A stretch of DNA of 30,196 nucleotides from a virus, in the IMG/VR virus record IMGVR_UViG_3300035523_000050, positions 1 through 30,196 of that record; one strand, written 5' to 3'. Position numbers and translations under genes: made by a program. The notes under the pieces are model-generated. The model worked only from the letters and a program-made list of their open reading frames with translations, was not told the DNA's origin and made no database searches. Below, piece by piece: positions 22,587-30,196 of this stretch (its first letter is position 1; every line of letters begins with the position of its first letter).

Positions 22587-25500
22587 GTGAGACGACACGC
22601 ACTCTACCTGTGGGCGGTTGTGGCACTCGCCGTCTGCCTCATCACTCTGCCGGCGGCTGGCCAGCTCAACGTCCAGCCGCGCGACTTCAAGCAGCCCTCA
22701 AGCGTGGCCTACACCATCGGCGGCGTCACGTTGCAGAATGGCACGATCACGGCCGCAGATATGGCGGCGCTGCGGGCCGCGCTTGGCCTTGGCAACGCTG
22801 CTACCAAGAATGTCGGGACCACGGCCGGCACAGTGGCCGCCGGCGACCACACGCACACGGCGGCCCAAATTGCTAACGTGGTCACCACGAACACTGATCA
22901 GACAATCACCGCAAGCAAGACCTTTGCCCCAACCTCCACCACAGCGACCCCGCTCATCGTGACGACCAGCGGGACGGGGCAGGATGGCATCTCATCCACG
23001 AACACGTCCAGCAACTCCGGGGCGGCGATCCGGGGCATCAGTACCTCACAATCGGGCTACGGGCTCTACGGGTCCAGCAGCAACGTCCAGGGGATTGCCG
23101 TCTACGGCGTCAATACCGCAACATCCTCCGCCGGTTCGGTCGCCGTCCAGGGCGTGGCATCGGCCAGTTCCGCCGGCGTCGGCGTTCAGGGCTCGGGCGG
23201 CACAGGGATCGACGGCGCCGGCGTGCTGGCTTCGGCTTCTGCAGGGCCGGGGCTGAGGGTCAAGCAGGCATACGCGGGGAACATCACCCAGCCTGGGAGC
23301 GTGTTGCAGCGCAACGCGACCCTCGGCGGCACGTCGTCCTCAGACCTACTGAGGCTGTGGGAACAGGGGGCGACCACAACGGGCGCGACGTTCATCAACG
23401 CGTACACCGGATCGAGCAGCCCCACCACATCGGTCTTCAAGGTCGGCATGGACGGCTCTGTAACGTCCGCTGGAGGGTTCAACGGCAGCGGCTCAGGCCT
23501 CACCGGCGTGCCCCCGACAAGCCTCACCGGAACCGGCCTCATCCCAACGGCCGCCCTCGGCACGGGGACCGCCAACGCCTCATCGTACCTGCGCGGCGAT
23601 CAGACATGGGCAACGCCACCCGCCGCGCCGGTGTCCTCCGTGTTTGGCCGCACGGGGGCCGTGGTCGCCGCCACAGGAGATTACTCCGTGGGGCAAGTCA
23701 CAGGAGCCGCGCCGCTCGCTAATCCGGCGTTTACGGGTTCTGCGAGGGTCGCCGGAGGATTGAACGTTGACGACACGACAGCCAGGGTAGCCGGCGGGAT
23801 CAAGCTCGGTCGCGTCGGCACTAACGAACCCTTCCTGCTGTTCTCAAACGCGGATGGGGCCACCCAATTGGCTCAAATCCGCGGCGGGGCTTCCGGATCG
23901 CTTCGCATCACGACCGGCGACTCAGTTACGGAGTGGGCGCACTTCGACAGTGCGGGCGCCACGATTGCGGGCGGGGTCACGGCAACCTCACTCACTCTTC
24001 CTGACGCGACCAACGGCGACGTCAGCATCACTAACAACACCGGGTCGTTATACCTCACAACGACGGGGACAAACCGCCAGATCGCCTTGAAGTCGACCGG
24101 CACGGCCGGCGTGAACATCAACTACAACTCGACGTCCACAGGCTCGCTCACCTTCTATGGCGGCGGGACGTCATCCGTTTTCGATGTCGGGAACACGGGA
24201 GTTGTCACGGCAAAAGGTCTTGCAGCGGCGCCTTCGTTTGCCGTGAAGTACGGGTCTGATGCCGTAGCTCGGCCCGCGATCTCCGGCGGAACGCTCGCGG
24301 CCGGAGAGATCAGGGGCGTTGGCAGTTCCACCGCCTCCGATTACGGGTTCCTGCGCGTGAGCGCTGGAGGCGGGACCAGCGCCTCCGGCAAGTCTTGGAT
24401 AGACGTGAGCGGTTACAACGCTCCCTTTCCCGATGCGAATAACAACATCGTCTTCGGGGCTGCGGGCGCGGAGCGGGCGCGGATAACGAACGCCGGTCTA
24501 GCTGTCACGGGAGCGATTTCCTCCACAGGTGCAATCACGGCCGGCGGGGCTATCACGGCGGGTGGCGCGATCACGGCTCCTTCCGTCACGCTCACCAGCG
24601 ACCCGACAGCCGATACCAGCGCCGTGGCCCGCGAGTACGTCACCGGGAGAGGCATGAACCTCGTGGCCAATGGCTCGGGCCTGATGGGGAGCAATTACAA
24701 CTGGTCGCTCGGAACGTTCTACTCGACCGACACCCACGGCGGCAAAGGGTCCATGAAGATCACCGGCGTGAAGTCGAGCACGTTCAGTGATGAGTACATC
24801 GCCATCGACCCCACCCGCACGTACAAGCTCTCAGGCTGGGGCAAGTTGCTCAACAAAGTGGGCGCGGCCAATCTCTGGTACTTCGGCATCGGCCTTTTTG
24901 ATATCGACGGCTTGGCCATGAGCCGCCCCTACACGGATCACAAGGGCAACGCTCGCCTGACCGCTCCACTCAAAGCTGGAGACACGACGATTGCCGTCGA
25001 TGACATATCCGGTTGGAACCCCAACGATTGTTACGGCTGGAGCGGGGAGTTTGTCCTCTATGGCTACAAGAACTCGGGAGGCTACACCTACCCAGACTAT
25101 ACGTATTCCCGCATCACATCCGAGCTAGCGTACTCAACAGGCGTTGGATCGTCCGGAGCCTCTGAGCCCTCCTGGAACACCGCCACGTCGGGCTTGACGC
25201 GGGACAACATCATCGTCTGGCAGGAATGCGGCACAGACACAACCGGCATCTCGACATGGACTCCAAGCACCGCCTACGGGACTTACGTAGTGGTGAAGCC
25301 CACCGTCGCCAATGGGCATATCTACAAGTCCTATGGGTGTCCTGTGTGGCTGAACCACACGAATACGTCGATCGCGCTTCGCTCTCCTCTGCCGGCCTCT
25401 CTGGAAAATCCCTATGCCGTCTCGGGGACGACAACGCCCTCATGGCCAGCCTCCGGCGTCGGGAACAACTGCATCGACGCGAGCATTCTATGGACGGACG

Positions 25501-28310
25501 CCGGCGCCGCGGCCTCCGATCCCGTGTGGCAGGCAAGCTACGCCTATACCACGGGAACGGCAATCACGGCGAACGGTAGAAAGTACACAGCGGCCCGCAT
25601 TTGGACTACCGGAACTGCGATTGCGAACTCCTTGGGGGGTGACGGGAACGCTCGATACGTGGCCGCCGGTGGCGTCTCTATGGTGGTTGGAAACGACTGG
25701 TACAACGCGGTCGGCTATATGGGGCCAACCCCCAGCGGCGTGTACGACAACGGGACCAACCATTTCCCGCCCGGCACCGCTTTGATCAAGATCGGCGGGC
25801 ACTGGAACTATACTGGCAACGCTGCCGACGTGATGCTGGTTTCCGACGTGTGGCTCTCGGAACTCACCGCGAGCAATATCGAAGGCGCAACTGCCTCACA
25901 GCAGGGTGTCATCACCACGGGCACGCAGACCTTCGCAGGGGCTAAGACGTTCACCGCCAACCAGGCGATATCTACCACGAACACCCATGATGCGCTCACC
26001 ATTACTACAACGAGCGGGTATCGGTCGCTTGTAACAAGGGTGGCCGGTGAGGCGAATTACCGGCTCTACATCAACGGAAGTGCTTTATGGATAGGGGACG
26101 GAACCAACGTCGTCGACACCTCTCTGTACCGCCATGCGGCCGGGAAGTTGCGTACAGGCGGCGCGTTTCTCGTAGATGGCAATCTAGGCGTAGGGACGAC
26201 CTCCCCAACCTATGCCCTGCACGTCGCGCCATCTGTGACGAACGCCAGCGGGACGGCGTTATTCCAAGACCCGTCCAACACCTCCGTACAGGTTCGGTCT
26301 GGATCTAGTCAAACAGGTCCACCGTTCATAATTACCAACAATGCCGGAAGTGTTCTATGGGGTGTCAACAACGTCGGCGTACTCTATGGTGGCTCCGGTT
26401 GCGGCATTGCGCTGACGGCACCGATCTATAACGGAAGCAGTGGATCGGCGGCGTCGAGCATTCTTCCAGCGGGGACAGGGACGCAGATTACTACCTCAAC
26501 TGCAACCAACGTAGCCCTGACCATCCAGTCCGCGGCCACGACGCCAACCGCGAACCTCACTAACTGGAAGGCGCCTGGTGGCGGCATTCTGACCTCGGTA
26601 GACGCCGGCGGTGCCATTGCCTCAACGGGCCTCAATGTCGCCGGCGTACAACCGCCCAGCGTAACCACCGGGAACGGTACAGCCGGTCCGCCAATCTCCC
26701 TCACGGCGGCACAGGGCGGCGCCACAACGGCGAGCCAAGCCGGCGGCAAGGGCGGCAGCGTGACGATCACGGCGGGCCAAGGCGGCCCCCTAGCTCCGGC
26801 GGGCGGGTATGGACCGGGCGGCGACGTTACGATCAACCCAGGCCTCAAGGGAGGCGGCACGCTGGCGGCTGATGGTAACGTGTTCGTGGCCAGCGCCGGC
26901 GGCAAGGTCCGCATCGGCTCCGCGGCGTCCCCCCTCTCCACCTTGGACGTGGCGGGGACGATCAACGCCACGGGCTACAAGTCGGGCGGATCACTCGGAA
27001 CCGTGGGCGAGGTACTGCGCTCCGATGGCGTCAACGGCTTCACCCGCGCCCAGCTCACTTACGACGACATCGGAATCACGGGGGCGATCAACACTGACGG
27101 AGGGATCACCTCACGAACCACGGTCAGCCGATCAACCACCCTCACCGACGCCGGCCTATCAGTGGCTCAGGATGGCGCTACGGCAGGCCTGTTCTATGGA
27201 TCCTCCGGATGGGCGTTCGATAAGGCGGTAGCGGCTCCCTCTCTCAACGTCGCCGGGTCTGTGGTGGCCCATTCCGTGGAACTTGGCTCCAACACGATTA
27301 GCGGCGGCGCGGCGGGGCTTACCATCGACTCAGATGCGAGCGCCGTCAACATCACCGGCGAGGGCGGCCTCACCGTCTCAGGACCGATCACCGCCACAGG
27401 GACCATTACCGGCCCTATCAACGCCTCTGGCATCACCACAGGCACGCTGAATAACGCGCGATTGCCCGGCAACATCCGGGCCTACATGCTCTCGACAGGG
27501 CTACTGGACACGCCCGAAGTGATGGCAACGGTGGACGGAGAATCCGCCGGCGGCAACACCGAGGCGTGGGACGTGACGGCTGTATCCGCTGGCGGGCAGG
27601 AAAGCTCTCCAGGGTACGTCTCGGCCATGGTAGATTGGACCAACGGGAACAGTGTTACCCTTGCATGGTCACCAATCACTGGGGCCGATCACTACAACAT
27701 CTACTACTTGGGCTACTCGGGCGCCGGGCAAACCGGACTCGCAACCACGGCGACTGAAACAACCTGCGTTGGCAGCATCTCCGGGGACGGAATAACCTAC
27801 CCGCCAGGTGAGCCTCCGTTCTCGGTGGCTACTGATGGCATCGTTCACGCCGTCAGCTACAACGGCGATGGAGGGAACCTAACGAACCTGGCCGCAAACG
27901 CCATCACAGGGACGATTCCAGACGCTCGCCTCTCAACCAACGTCCCCTTGAAAGCGACTGCCAGCACATACGCGGCGTTGCAGACCTTCAACGGCGGCCT
28001 CACAGTGGGCGGCGCGCGGGCGTCGAAGGTGACCACCCTCACCGGATCAACGGCGACCTACACCGCGGCGTCTGAGGAGTACCTTCTCGTCAACCGTGGA
28101 GTAGCCACTACAATCAGCCTTCCGGCGGCGGCCACGTGCCTCGGCCGGGTCTACACGATCAAGCGCCTCAGCGCCTACGCCCATGTGATCGACCCCAGCG
28201 GCTCCGAGACGATAGACGGGGCGACGACATTCACATTCTCGGCCGACAAGCAGGCCGTCACCATCGTCAGCGACGGGACGGGCTGGCAGATAGTGAGCAA
28301 GTACCTCTAG
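22587..28310 (+). CDS. Giant tail fibre-like protein with N-terminal signal peptide
   Basis: A 1907-residue, Gly/Ser/Thr-rich repetitive protein follows the tail-tip gene. It has a strong AAGGAG site 8 nt before the GTG at 22587. The first 25 residues look like a Sec signal peptide: MRRHALY, hydrophobic LWAVVALAVCLITL, then PAAG before Gln26. Fibre features include AAGDHTHTAAQI (about 85-96), SSYLRGDQTWATP and FGRTGAVVAATGDYSVGQV near 330-375, repeated ITAGGAITAGGAITA (about 650-664), two or three W/Y binding-type modules (about 840-1010), a fibronectin-type-III-like stretch around 1640-1740, and a C-terminal domain ending DGTGWQIVSKYL. Such sequences form trimeric beta-structured fibres for receptor binding. 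A hairpin terminator follows. The signal peptide is unexpected for a virion fibre. Confidence 0.82.
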   Translation: MRRHALYLWAVVALAVCLITLPAAGQLNVQPRDFKQPSSVAYTIGGVTLQNGTITAADMAALRAALGLGNAATKNVGTTAGTVAAGDHTHTAAQIANVVTTNTDQTITASKTFAPTSTTATPLIVTTSGTGQDGISSTNTSSNSGAAIRGISTSQSGYGLYGSSSNVQGIAVYGVNTATSSAGSVAVQGVASASSAGVGVQGSGGTGIDGAGVLASASAGPGLRVKQAYAGNITQPGSVLQRNATLGGTSSSDLLRLWEQGATTTGATFINAYTGSSSPTTSVFKVGMDGSVTSAGGFNGSGSGLTGVPPTSLTGTGLIPTAALGTGTANASSYLRGDQTWATPPAAPVSSVFGRTGAVVAATGDYSVGQVTGAAPLANPAFTGSARVAGGLNVDDTTARVAGGIKLGRVGTNEPFLLFSNADGATQLAQIRGGASGSLRITTGDSVTEWAHFDSAGATIAGGVTATSLTLPDATNGDVSITNNTGSLYLTTTGTNRQIALKSTGTAGVNINYNSTSTGSLTFYGGGTSSVFDVGNTGVVTAKGLAAAPSFAVKYGSDAVARPAISGGTLAAGEIRGVGSSTASDYGFLRVSAGGGTSASGKSWIDVSGYNAPFPDANNNIVFGAAGAERARITNAGLAVTGAISSTGAITAGGAITAGGAITAPSVTLTSDPTADTSAVAREYVTGRGMNLVANGSGLMGSNYNWSLGTFYSTDTHGGKGSMKITGVKSSTFSDEYIAIDPTRTYKLSGWGKLLNKVGAANLWYFGIGLFDIDGLAMSRPYTDHKGNARLTAPLKAGDTTIAVDDISGWNPNDCYGWSGEFVLYGYKNSGGYTYPDYTYSRITSELAYSTGVGSSGASEPSWNTATSGLTRDNIIVWQECGTDTTGISTWTPSTAYGTYVVVKPTVANGHIYKSYGCPVWLNHTNTSIALRSPLPASLENPYAVSGTTTPSWPASGVGNNCIDASILWTDAGAAASDPVWQASYAYTTGTAITANGRKYTAARIWTTGTAIANSLGGDGNARYVAAGGVSMVVGNDWYNAVGYMGPTPSGVYDNGTNHFPPGTALIKIGGHWNYTGNAADVMLVSDVWLSELTASNIEGATASQQGVITTGTQTFAGAKTFTANQAISTTNTHDALTITTTSGYRSLVTRVAGEANYRLYINGSALWIGDGTNVVDTSLYRHAAGKLRTGGAFLVDGNLGVGTTSPTYALHVAPSVTNASGTALFQDPSNTSVQVRSGSSQTGPPFIITNNAGSVLWGVNNVGVLYGGSGCGIALTAPIYNGSSGSAASSILPAGTGTQITTSTATNVALTIQSAATTPTANLTNWKAPGGGILTSVDAGGAIASTGLNVAGVQPPSVTTGNGTAGPPISLTAAQGGATTASQAGGKGGSVTITAGQGGPLAPAGGYGPGGDVTINPGLKGGGTLAADGNVFVASAGGKVRIGSAASPLSTLDVAGTINATGYKSGGSLGTVGEVLRSDGVNGFTRAQLTYDDIGITGAINTDGGITSRTTVSRSTTLTDAGLSVAQDGATAGLFYGSSGWAFDKAVAAPSLNVAGSVVAHSVELGSNTISGGAAGLTIDSDASAVNITGEGGLTVSGPITATGTITGPINASGITTGTLNNARLPGNIRAYMLSTGLLDTPEVMATVDGESAGGNTEAWDVTAVSAGGQESSPGYVSAMVDWTNGNSVTLAWSPITGADHYNIYYLGYSGAGQTGLATTATETTCVGSISGDGITYPPGEPPFSVATDGIVHAVSYNGDGGNLTNLAANAITGTIPDARLSTNVPLKATASTYAALQTFNGGLTVGGARASKVTTLTGSTATYTAASEEYLLVNRGVATTISLPAAATCLGRVYTIKRLSAYAHVIDPSGSETIDGATTFTFSADKQAVTIVSDGTGWQIVSKYL

Positions 28311-28329
28311 CGATTGGCGCGCTGAGCAG

Positions 28330-28365
28330 GAAGGGGGCGGAGCCGGCCACGGTTCCGCCCCCTTC
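28330..28365 (+). terminator. Hairpin terminator after tail fibre gene
   Basis: A 16-bp stem, 28330-28345 with 28350-28365 (one G-U pair), has a GCCA loop and is followed by TTTGC, the best T-tract of the set. It starts 20 nt after the fibre stop and separates the tail operon from the lysis cassette. Confidence 0.8.
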
Positions 28366-28376
28366 TTTGCGTGGGC

Positions 28377-28386
28377 GGCATAATCG
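28377..28386 (+). promoter_or_regulatory. GGCATAATCG element before the lysis cassette
   Basis: An exact copy 12 nt after the terminator. The hexamer (28379-28384) ends 30 nt before the GTG at 28415, leaving space for the GGAGG site at 28404-28408. A terminator followed by this element is also seen before the scaffold gene. Confidence 0.6.
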
Positions 28387-28414
28387 GGCGGACACCAATC
28401 CACGGAGGGGCAAT

Positions 28415-28639
28415 GTGGGAGAGACACGCCAGACGCGAGACATGCCGTGCGCGGTCCATGAAGAACGGCTGGACAAGATCGACGAAGCACTGAAGAGCAT
28501 CGCCGAAACGGTGCGGAGCCTGGAGAAGCTGGCGGACCGCGCGTTGGGCGGCCTCACGGTCCTGATGATCGTGCAGCCGGTCGCCACCGGCGTCCTCACC
28601 GGCGTGATCCTCTGGTACCTGACGAGGAAAGGGCGCTGA
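28415..28639 (+). CDS. XhlA-like small membrane protein (probable holin or holin partner)
   Basis: The GTG at 28415 has GGAGG at 6 nt and gives 74 residues. An ATG two bases earlier is in another frame and ends after 26 codons; an in-frame ATG at 28442 is an alternative start. Residues about 15-45 form an amphipathic coiled coil (HEERLDKIDEALKSIAETVR), followed by one hydrophobic helix (LTVLMIVQPVATGVLTGVIL) and a basic tail (YLTRKGR). This matches the coil-plus-C-terminal-membrane-helix plan of XhlA-type haemolysin/holin proteins. It heads the lysis cassette two genes before the endolysin. Confidence 0.7.
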   Translation: MGETRQTRDMPCAVHEERLDKIDEALKSIAETVRSLEKLADRALGGLTVLMIVQPVATGVLTGVILWYLTRKGR

Positions 28640-28644
28640 TCCCG

Positions 28645-28869
28645 ATGGCAAACGAGACGCCTCTGCTGATCCCCGAATGCAGGACCTGCCCGGTCCTCGA
28701 GCGCAACCGCGAGCTGCAGCGCCAGCTCGCAGAGGCCCAGGGCAACGCGACATCCGCCGCCGGGATCGCCGCATCGGCCCTCGAGGGGATCGCCACGCAC
28801 GCTGACGAGCGCGCTTCTGCCGTTACTCGAGGGAGACGCCGGCGTGCACAGGGAGGGGGCATCGAATGA
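28645..28869 (+). CDS. Small coiled-coil hypothetical protein in lysis cassette
   Basis: A 74-residue frame begins 5 nt after the previous stop and ends in an ATGA overlap with the endolysin gene. It contains a CRTC pair near residue 13, a coiled-coil stretch (LERNRELQRQLAEAQGN), an Ala-rich helix, and a basic C-terminus (RGRRRRAQGG). There is no signal peptide or hydrophobic helix, so a spanin or holin role is not supported. The Shine-Dalgarno site is weak (GGGCGCTGAT region). Close packing supports it being translated. Confidence 0.55.
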   Translation: MANETPLLIPECRTCPVLERNRELQRQLAEAQGNATSAAGIAASALEGIATHADERASAVTRGRRRRAQGGGIE

Positions 28870-29279
28870 CGAACGCTGAAAAGCTGGCCGGCTGCAAGCC
28901 TCTGCTGAAACAGAAGGTCCTCGCCGTCATTGCTGACCTGGCTGGCCACGGCTACGCCTTGCGCGTGCTGGAAGGAATGCGCTCCGAGGAACAGGCTGCC
29001 GCCAACTGGGCGAAAGGCCGGAAACAGCTCGCCAGCGGCGAGTGGGTGATCGTGAACCCCAAGGCGGTCGTAACCAAGCGGCGGAGATCGCGCCACTGCG
29101 ACGGCGAGGCCGCGGACCTGGTGGCCGTCGACAAGGGCGGCAGGCCCATCTGGGATGACAAGGCCCCCGTCTGGAAGCTGATCGGCCGCTCGGCGCACGC
29201 CCACGGGCTGAACGGCGGCTACCAGTGGGGCTGGGACCTGGGCCACGTGGAGCTTCCGGAAGGTGGGAAGACGGCATGA
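28866..29279 (+). CDS. Endolysin, M15-family peptidase (L-Ala-D-Glu or D-Ala-D-Ala type)
   Basis: The enzyme cuts the peptide part of peptidoglycan to release progeny. In 137 residues it shows the M15 zinc site: SRHCDGEAADL with His77 and Asp84, and WDLGHVEL with His127 as the third ligand. The substrate-side motif EGMRSEEQAA (36-45, with Arg39) is also present, as are the conserved WKLIGRSAHAHGLNGGYQWG segments. It is a single-domain enzyme with no cell-wall-binding domain and no signal peptide, so it needs a holin to leave the cytoplasm, in agreement with neighbouring membrane proteins. It starts in an ATGA overlap and ends in another. Confidence 0.9.
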   Translation: MTNAEKLAGCKPLLKQKVLAVIADLAGHGYALRVLEGMRSEEQAAANWAKGRKQLASGEWVIVNPKAVVTKRRRSRHCDGEAADLVAVDKGGRPIWDDKAPVWKLIGRSAHAHGLNGGYQWGWDLGHVELPEGGKTA

Positions 29280-29641
29280 CCCCCTCTGTGCAGAGCCCGG
29301 CTCCTCGAAACCGCAAGCTCCAGCTCGCCAAACTCGGCGGCGTGGCCATCGCGGCCGCCGGCGTCGGCGGCGTCATCTGGCCGGACCGGGCCGAGTACCT
29401 GATGCGCCTGGCGACAGCGATCTCCGTCCTGTTCGGCGCGATCTCGGCCGCTATGGCCTACGAGGACGGGCAGCAGGCGCACGCCGCGGCCAGCGTGCAG
29501 ATCGCGGCCTCGCAAACGGCCTCCGTTGGGGCAGGACCGGCCCAGGAGTGCGACGCAGCCGTCCCGCTGGCAACCAGCCACGAGGCAGACGAGGCCGCGC
29601 CTACGGGCGATTCTGGGGCAAACGGCGGCACGGCGCAATGA
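29276..29641 (+). CDS. Two-helix membrane protein, probable holin
   Basis: The ATG at 29276 overlaps the endolysin stop. The 121-residue product has a basic start (PRNRKLQLAK), two hydrophobic helices (LGGVAIAAAGVGGVIW at about 20-35, and LATAISVLFGAISAAMAY at about 45-62) and then a long hydrophilic Ala/Ser/Glu-rich tail. Two membrane helices next to an endolysin gene is the plan of class II holins, although the long acidic tail is unusual. Which of this and the XhlA-like protein is the true holin cannot be told from sequence. Its stop overlaps the next ATG. Confidence 0.6.
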   Translation: MTPSVQSPAPRNRKLQLAKLGGVAIAAAGVGGVIWPDRAEYLMRLATAISVLFGAISAAMAYEDGQQAHAAASVQIAASQTASVGAGPAQECDAAVPLATSHEADEAAPTGDSGANGGTAQ

Positions 29642-30165
29642 TCGACAGCGAGCCATGGTTTCCGATGGCTCGCTGGCTCGCGCGCCGGTTCCGCCCGGCG
29701 GGGTTGCTGGAGACGGGTGACCTGGAGGCCATCGGGATGATGGCGGCGCACGTCGCCTGTCAGACGTATGACCCGACGCGCGCGCAGCTGAAAACATGGA
29801 TCACCAACCGCGTGATCTGGGCCGTCAGGGACGCGATCCGCTCCGAGCTGCGAATGCGGAGGGAATCCTACGGCTCTCCCACGTCGCCCGATCACGCCAT
29901 CAGCCTCGAGGCGCTGATAGACGGCGATGTGGTTGATCGTTCGCCCGGGCCCGACGCGCGGGCAATCAGTTCGGCAACCGTGCGATGGGCTCTGGGGGCG
30001 GTGACCGCCAGGCAGCGCGAGGTGCTGGGTCCGTGGTTGGGCGGGGAGTCGTTGTCGTGCATCGCCAGCCGCCTCGGGATAACCGAGAGCGGGGCGATCT
30101 ATCTGGAGCGGGCCGCGATCGGGCGGCTGAAGCGGAACGGGGCAGAGGAGGCCCTACGAGGATGA
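29638..30165 (+). CDS. Sigma-70 family RNA polymerase sigma factor (short)
   Basis: The ATG at 29638 overlaps the previous stop (ATGA); the frame is open upstream, but only through the endolysin and holin genes. The 175-residue protein has a region 2-like N-terminal half (about 28-70, DLEAIGMMAAHVACQTYDPT, LKTWITNRVIWAVRDAIRSE) and a clear region 4 (about 116-168, VTARQREVLGPWLGGESLSC, IASRLGITESGAIYLERAAI). The two domains and ~175-residue length suit an ECF-like or phage late sigma factor. It lies at the end of the lysis cassette and could direct transcription of late genes or replace a phage activator. The N-terminal region 2 match is weaker than region 4. The stop overlaps the next ATG. 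Confidence 0.75.
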   Translation: MIDSEPWFPMARWLARRFRPAGLLETGDLEAIGMMAAHVACQTYDPTRAQLKTWITNRVIWAVRDAIRSELRMRRESYGSPTSPDHAISLEALIDGDVVDRSPGPDARAISSATVRWALGAVTARQREVLGPWLGGESLSCIASRLGITESGAIYLERAAIGRLKRNGAEEALRG

Positions 30166-30196
30166 GTGCGACTTGGAAGCTGGTCATCGCGGCACT
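30162..30196 (+). CDS. Start of a further gene (partial)
   Basis: An ATG overlaps the sigma-factor stop (ATGA) and reads MSATWKLVIAA to the window edge. The hydrophobic start could be a membrane segment, but too little is visible for any call. Confidence 0.45.
   Translation, partial: MSATWKLVIAA

Noticed and set aside
24533-24580. Tandem repeat ITAGGA in the fibre gene as a diversity-generating or CRISPR-like array
   Set aside because: Only three short in-frame copies, no spacers, no reverse transcriptase and no template repeat; it is ordinary fibre-repeat sequence.
28413-28490. ATG at 28413 as start of the first lysis gene
   Set aside because: This frame ends after 26 codons, while the GTG two bases later opens a membrane-protein frame of 74 codons with good spacing to GGAGG.

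Overview
The window is the structural and lysis half of a tailed double-stranded DNA phage or prophage with siphovirus-type tail genes, from a high-GC host. The gene order is classical: end of a probable terminase, portal, minor head protein, scaffold, decoration protein, major capsid protein, connector/neck genes, tail terminator, tail tube, tail chaperone, tape measure, distal tail, tail-tip protein, fibre, holin-like proteins and endolysin. Almost all genes lie on the + strand, are tightly packed, and many overlap by ATGA/GTGA/TGATG. The host cannot be named from this sequence. Good Shine-Dalgarno sites and very GC-rich coding sequence fit a high-GC bacterium. No integrase, repressor, att site, tRNA or CRISPR is visible, so prophage versus free phage is undecided; a decayed IS5-type transposase copy is compatible with a long-resident prophage.

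Layout. 1-3790: head start (terminase tail, portal, a sigma-factor-like protein fused to an HNH/AP2 homing-endonuclease-like domain, Mu F-like minor head protein). 3791-5899: an accessory insert holding a dead IS5-family transposase and an uncharacterised minus-strand gene. 5900-8851: HEXXH zinc protein, scaffold, decoration protein, major capsid protein. 8933-11439: six small head-tail connector genes. 11479-13470: small protein, tail tube, tail assembly chaperone with an apparent -1 frame extension. 13514-14098: a minus-strand membrane/zinc-ribbon cargo gene. 14198-28310: tape measure, distal tail protein with binding repeats, tail-tip protein and a giant fibre that begins with a signal peptide. 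28415-30196: holin-like proteins, M15 endolysin, a second sigma-like factor and the start of one more gene.

Regulation. Hairpin terminators separate transcription blocks, and a repeated element, GGCATAATCG, sits just upstream of the scaffold, the small pre-tube gene, the tape measure gene and the lysis cassette, with a one-base variant upstream of the HEXXH gene. For the tape measure and HEXXH genes the element is so close to the start codon, with no usable Shine-Dalgarno site, that leaderless transcripts are likely. With two sigma-like proteins in the same window, the simplest model is phage-directed late transcription through this element. That model, the sigma-homing-endonuclease fusion and the signal-peptide fibre are the most unusual points here.
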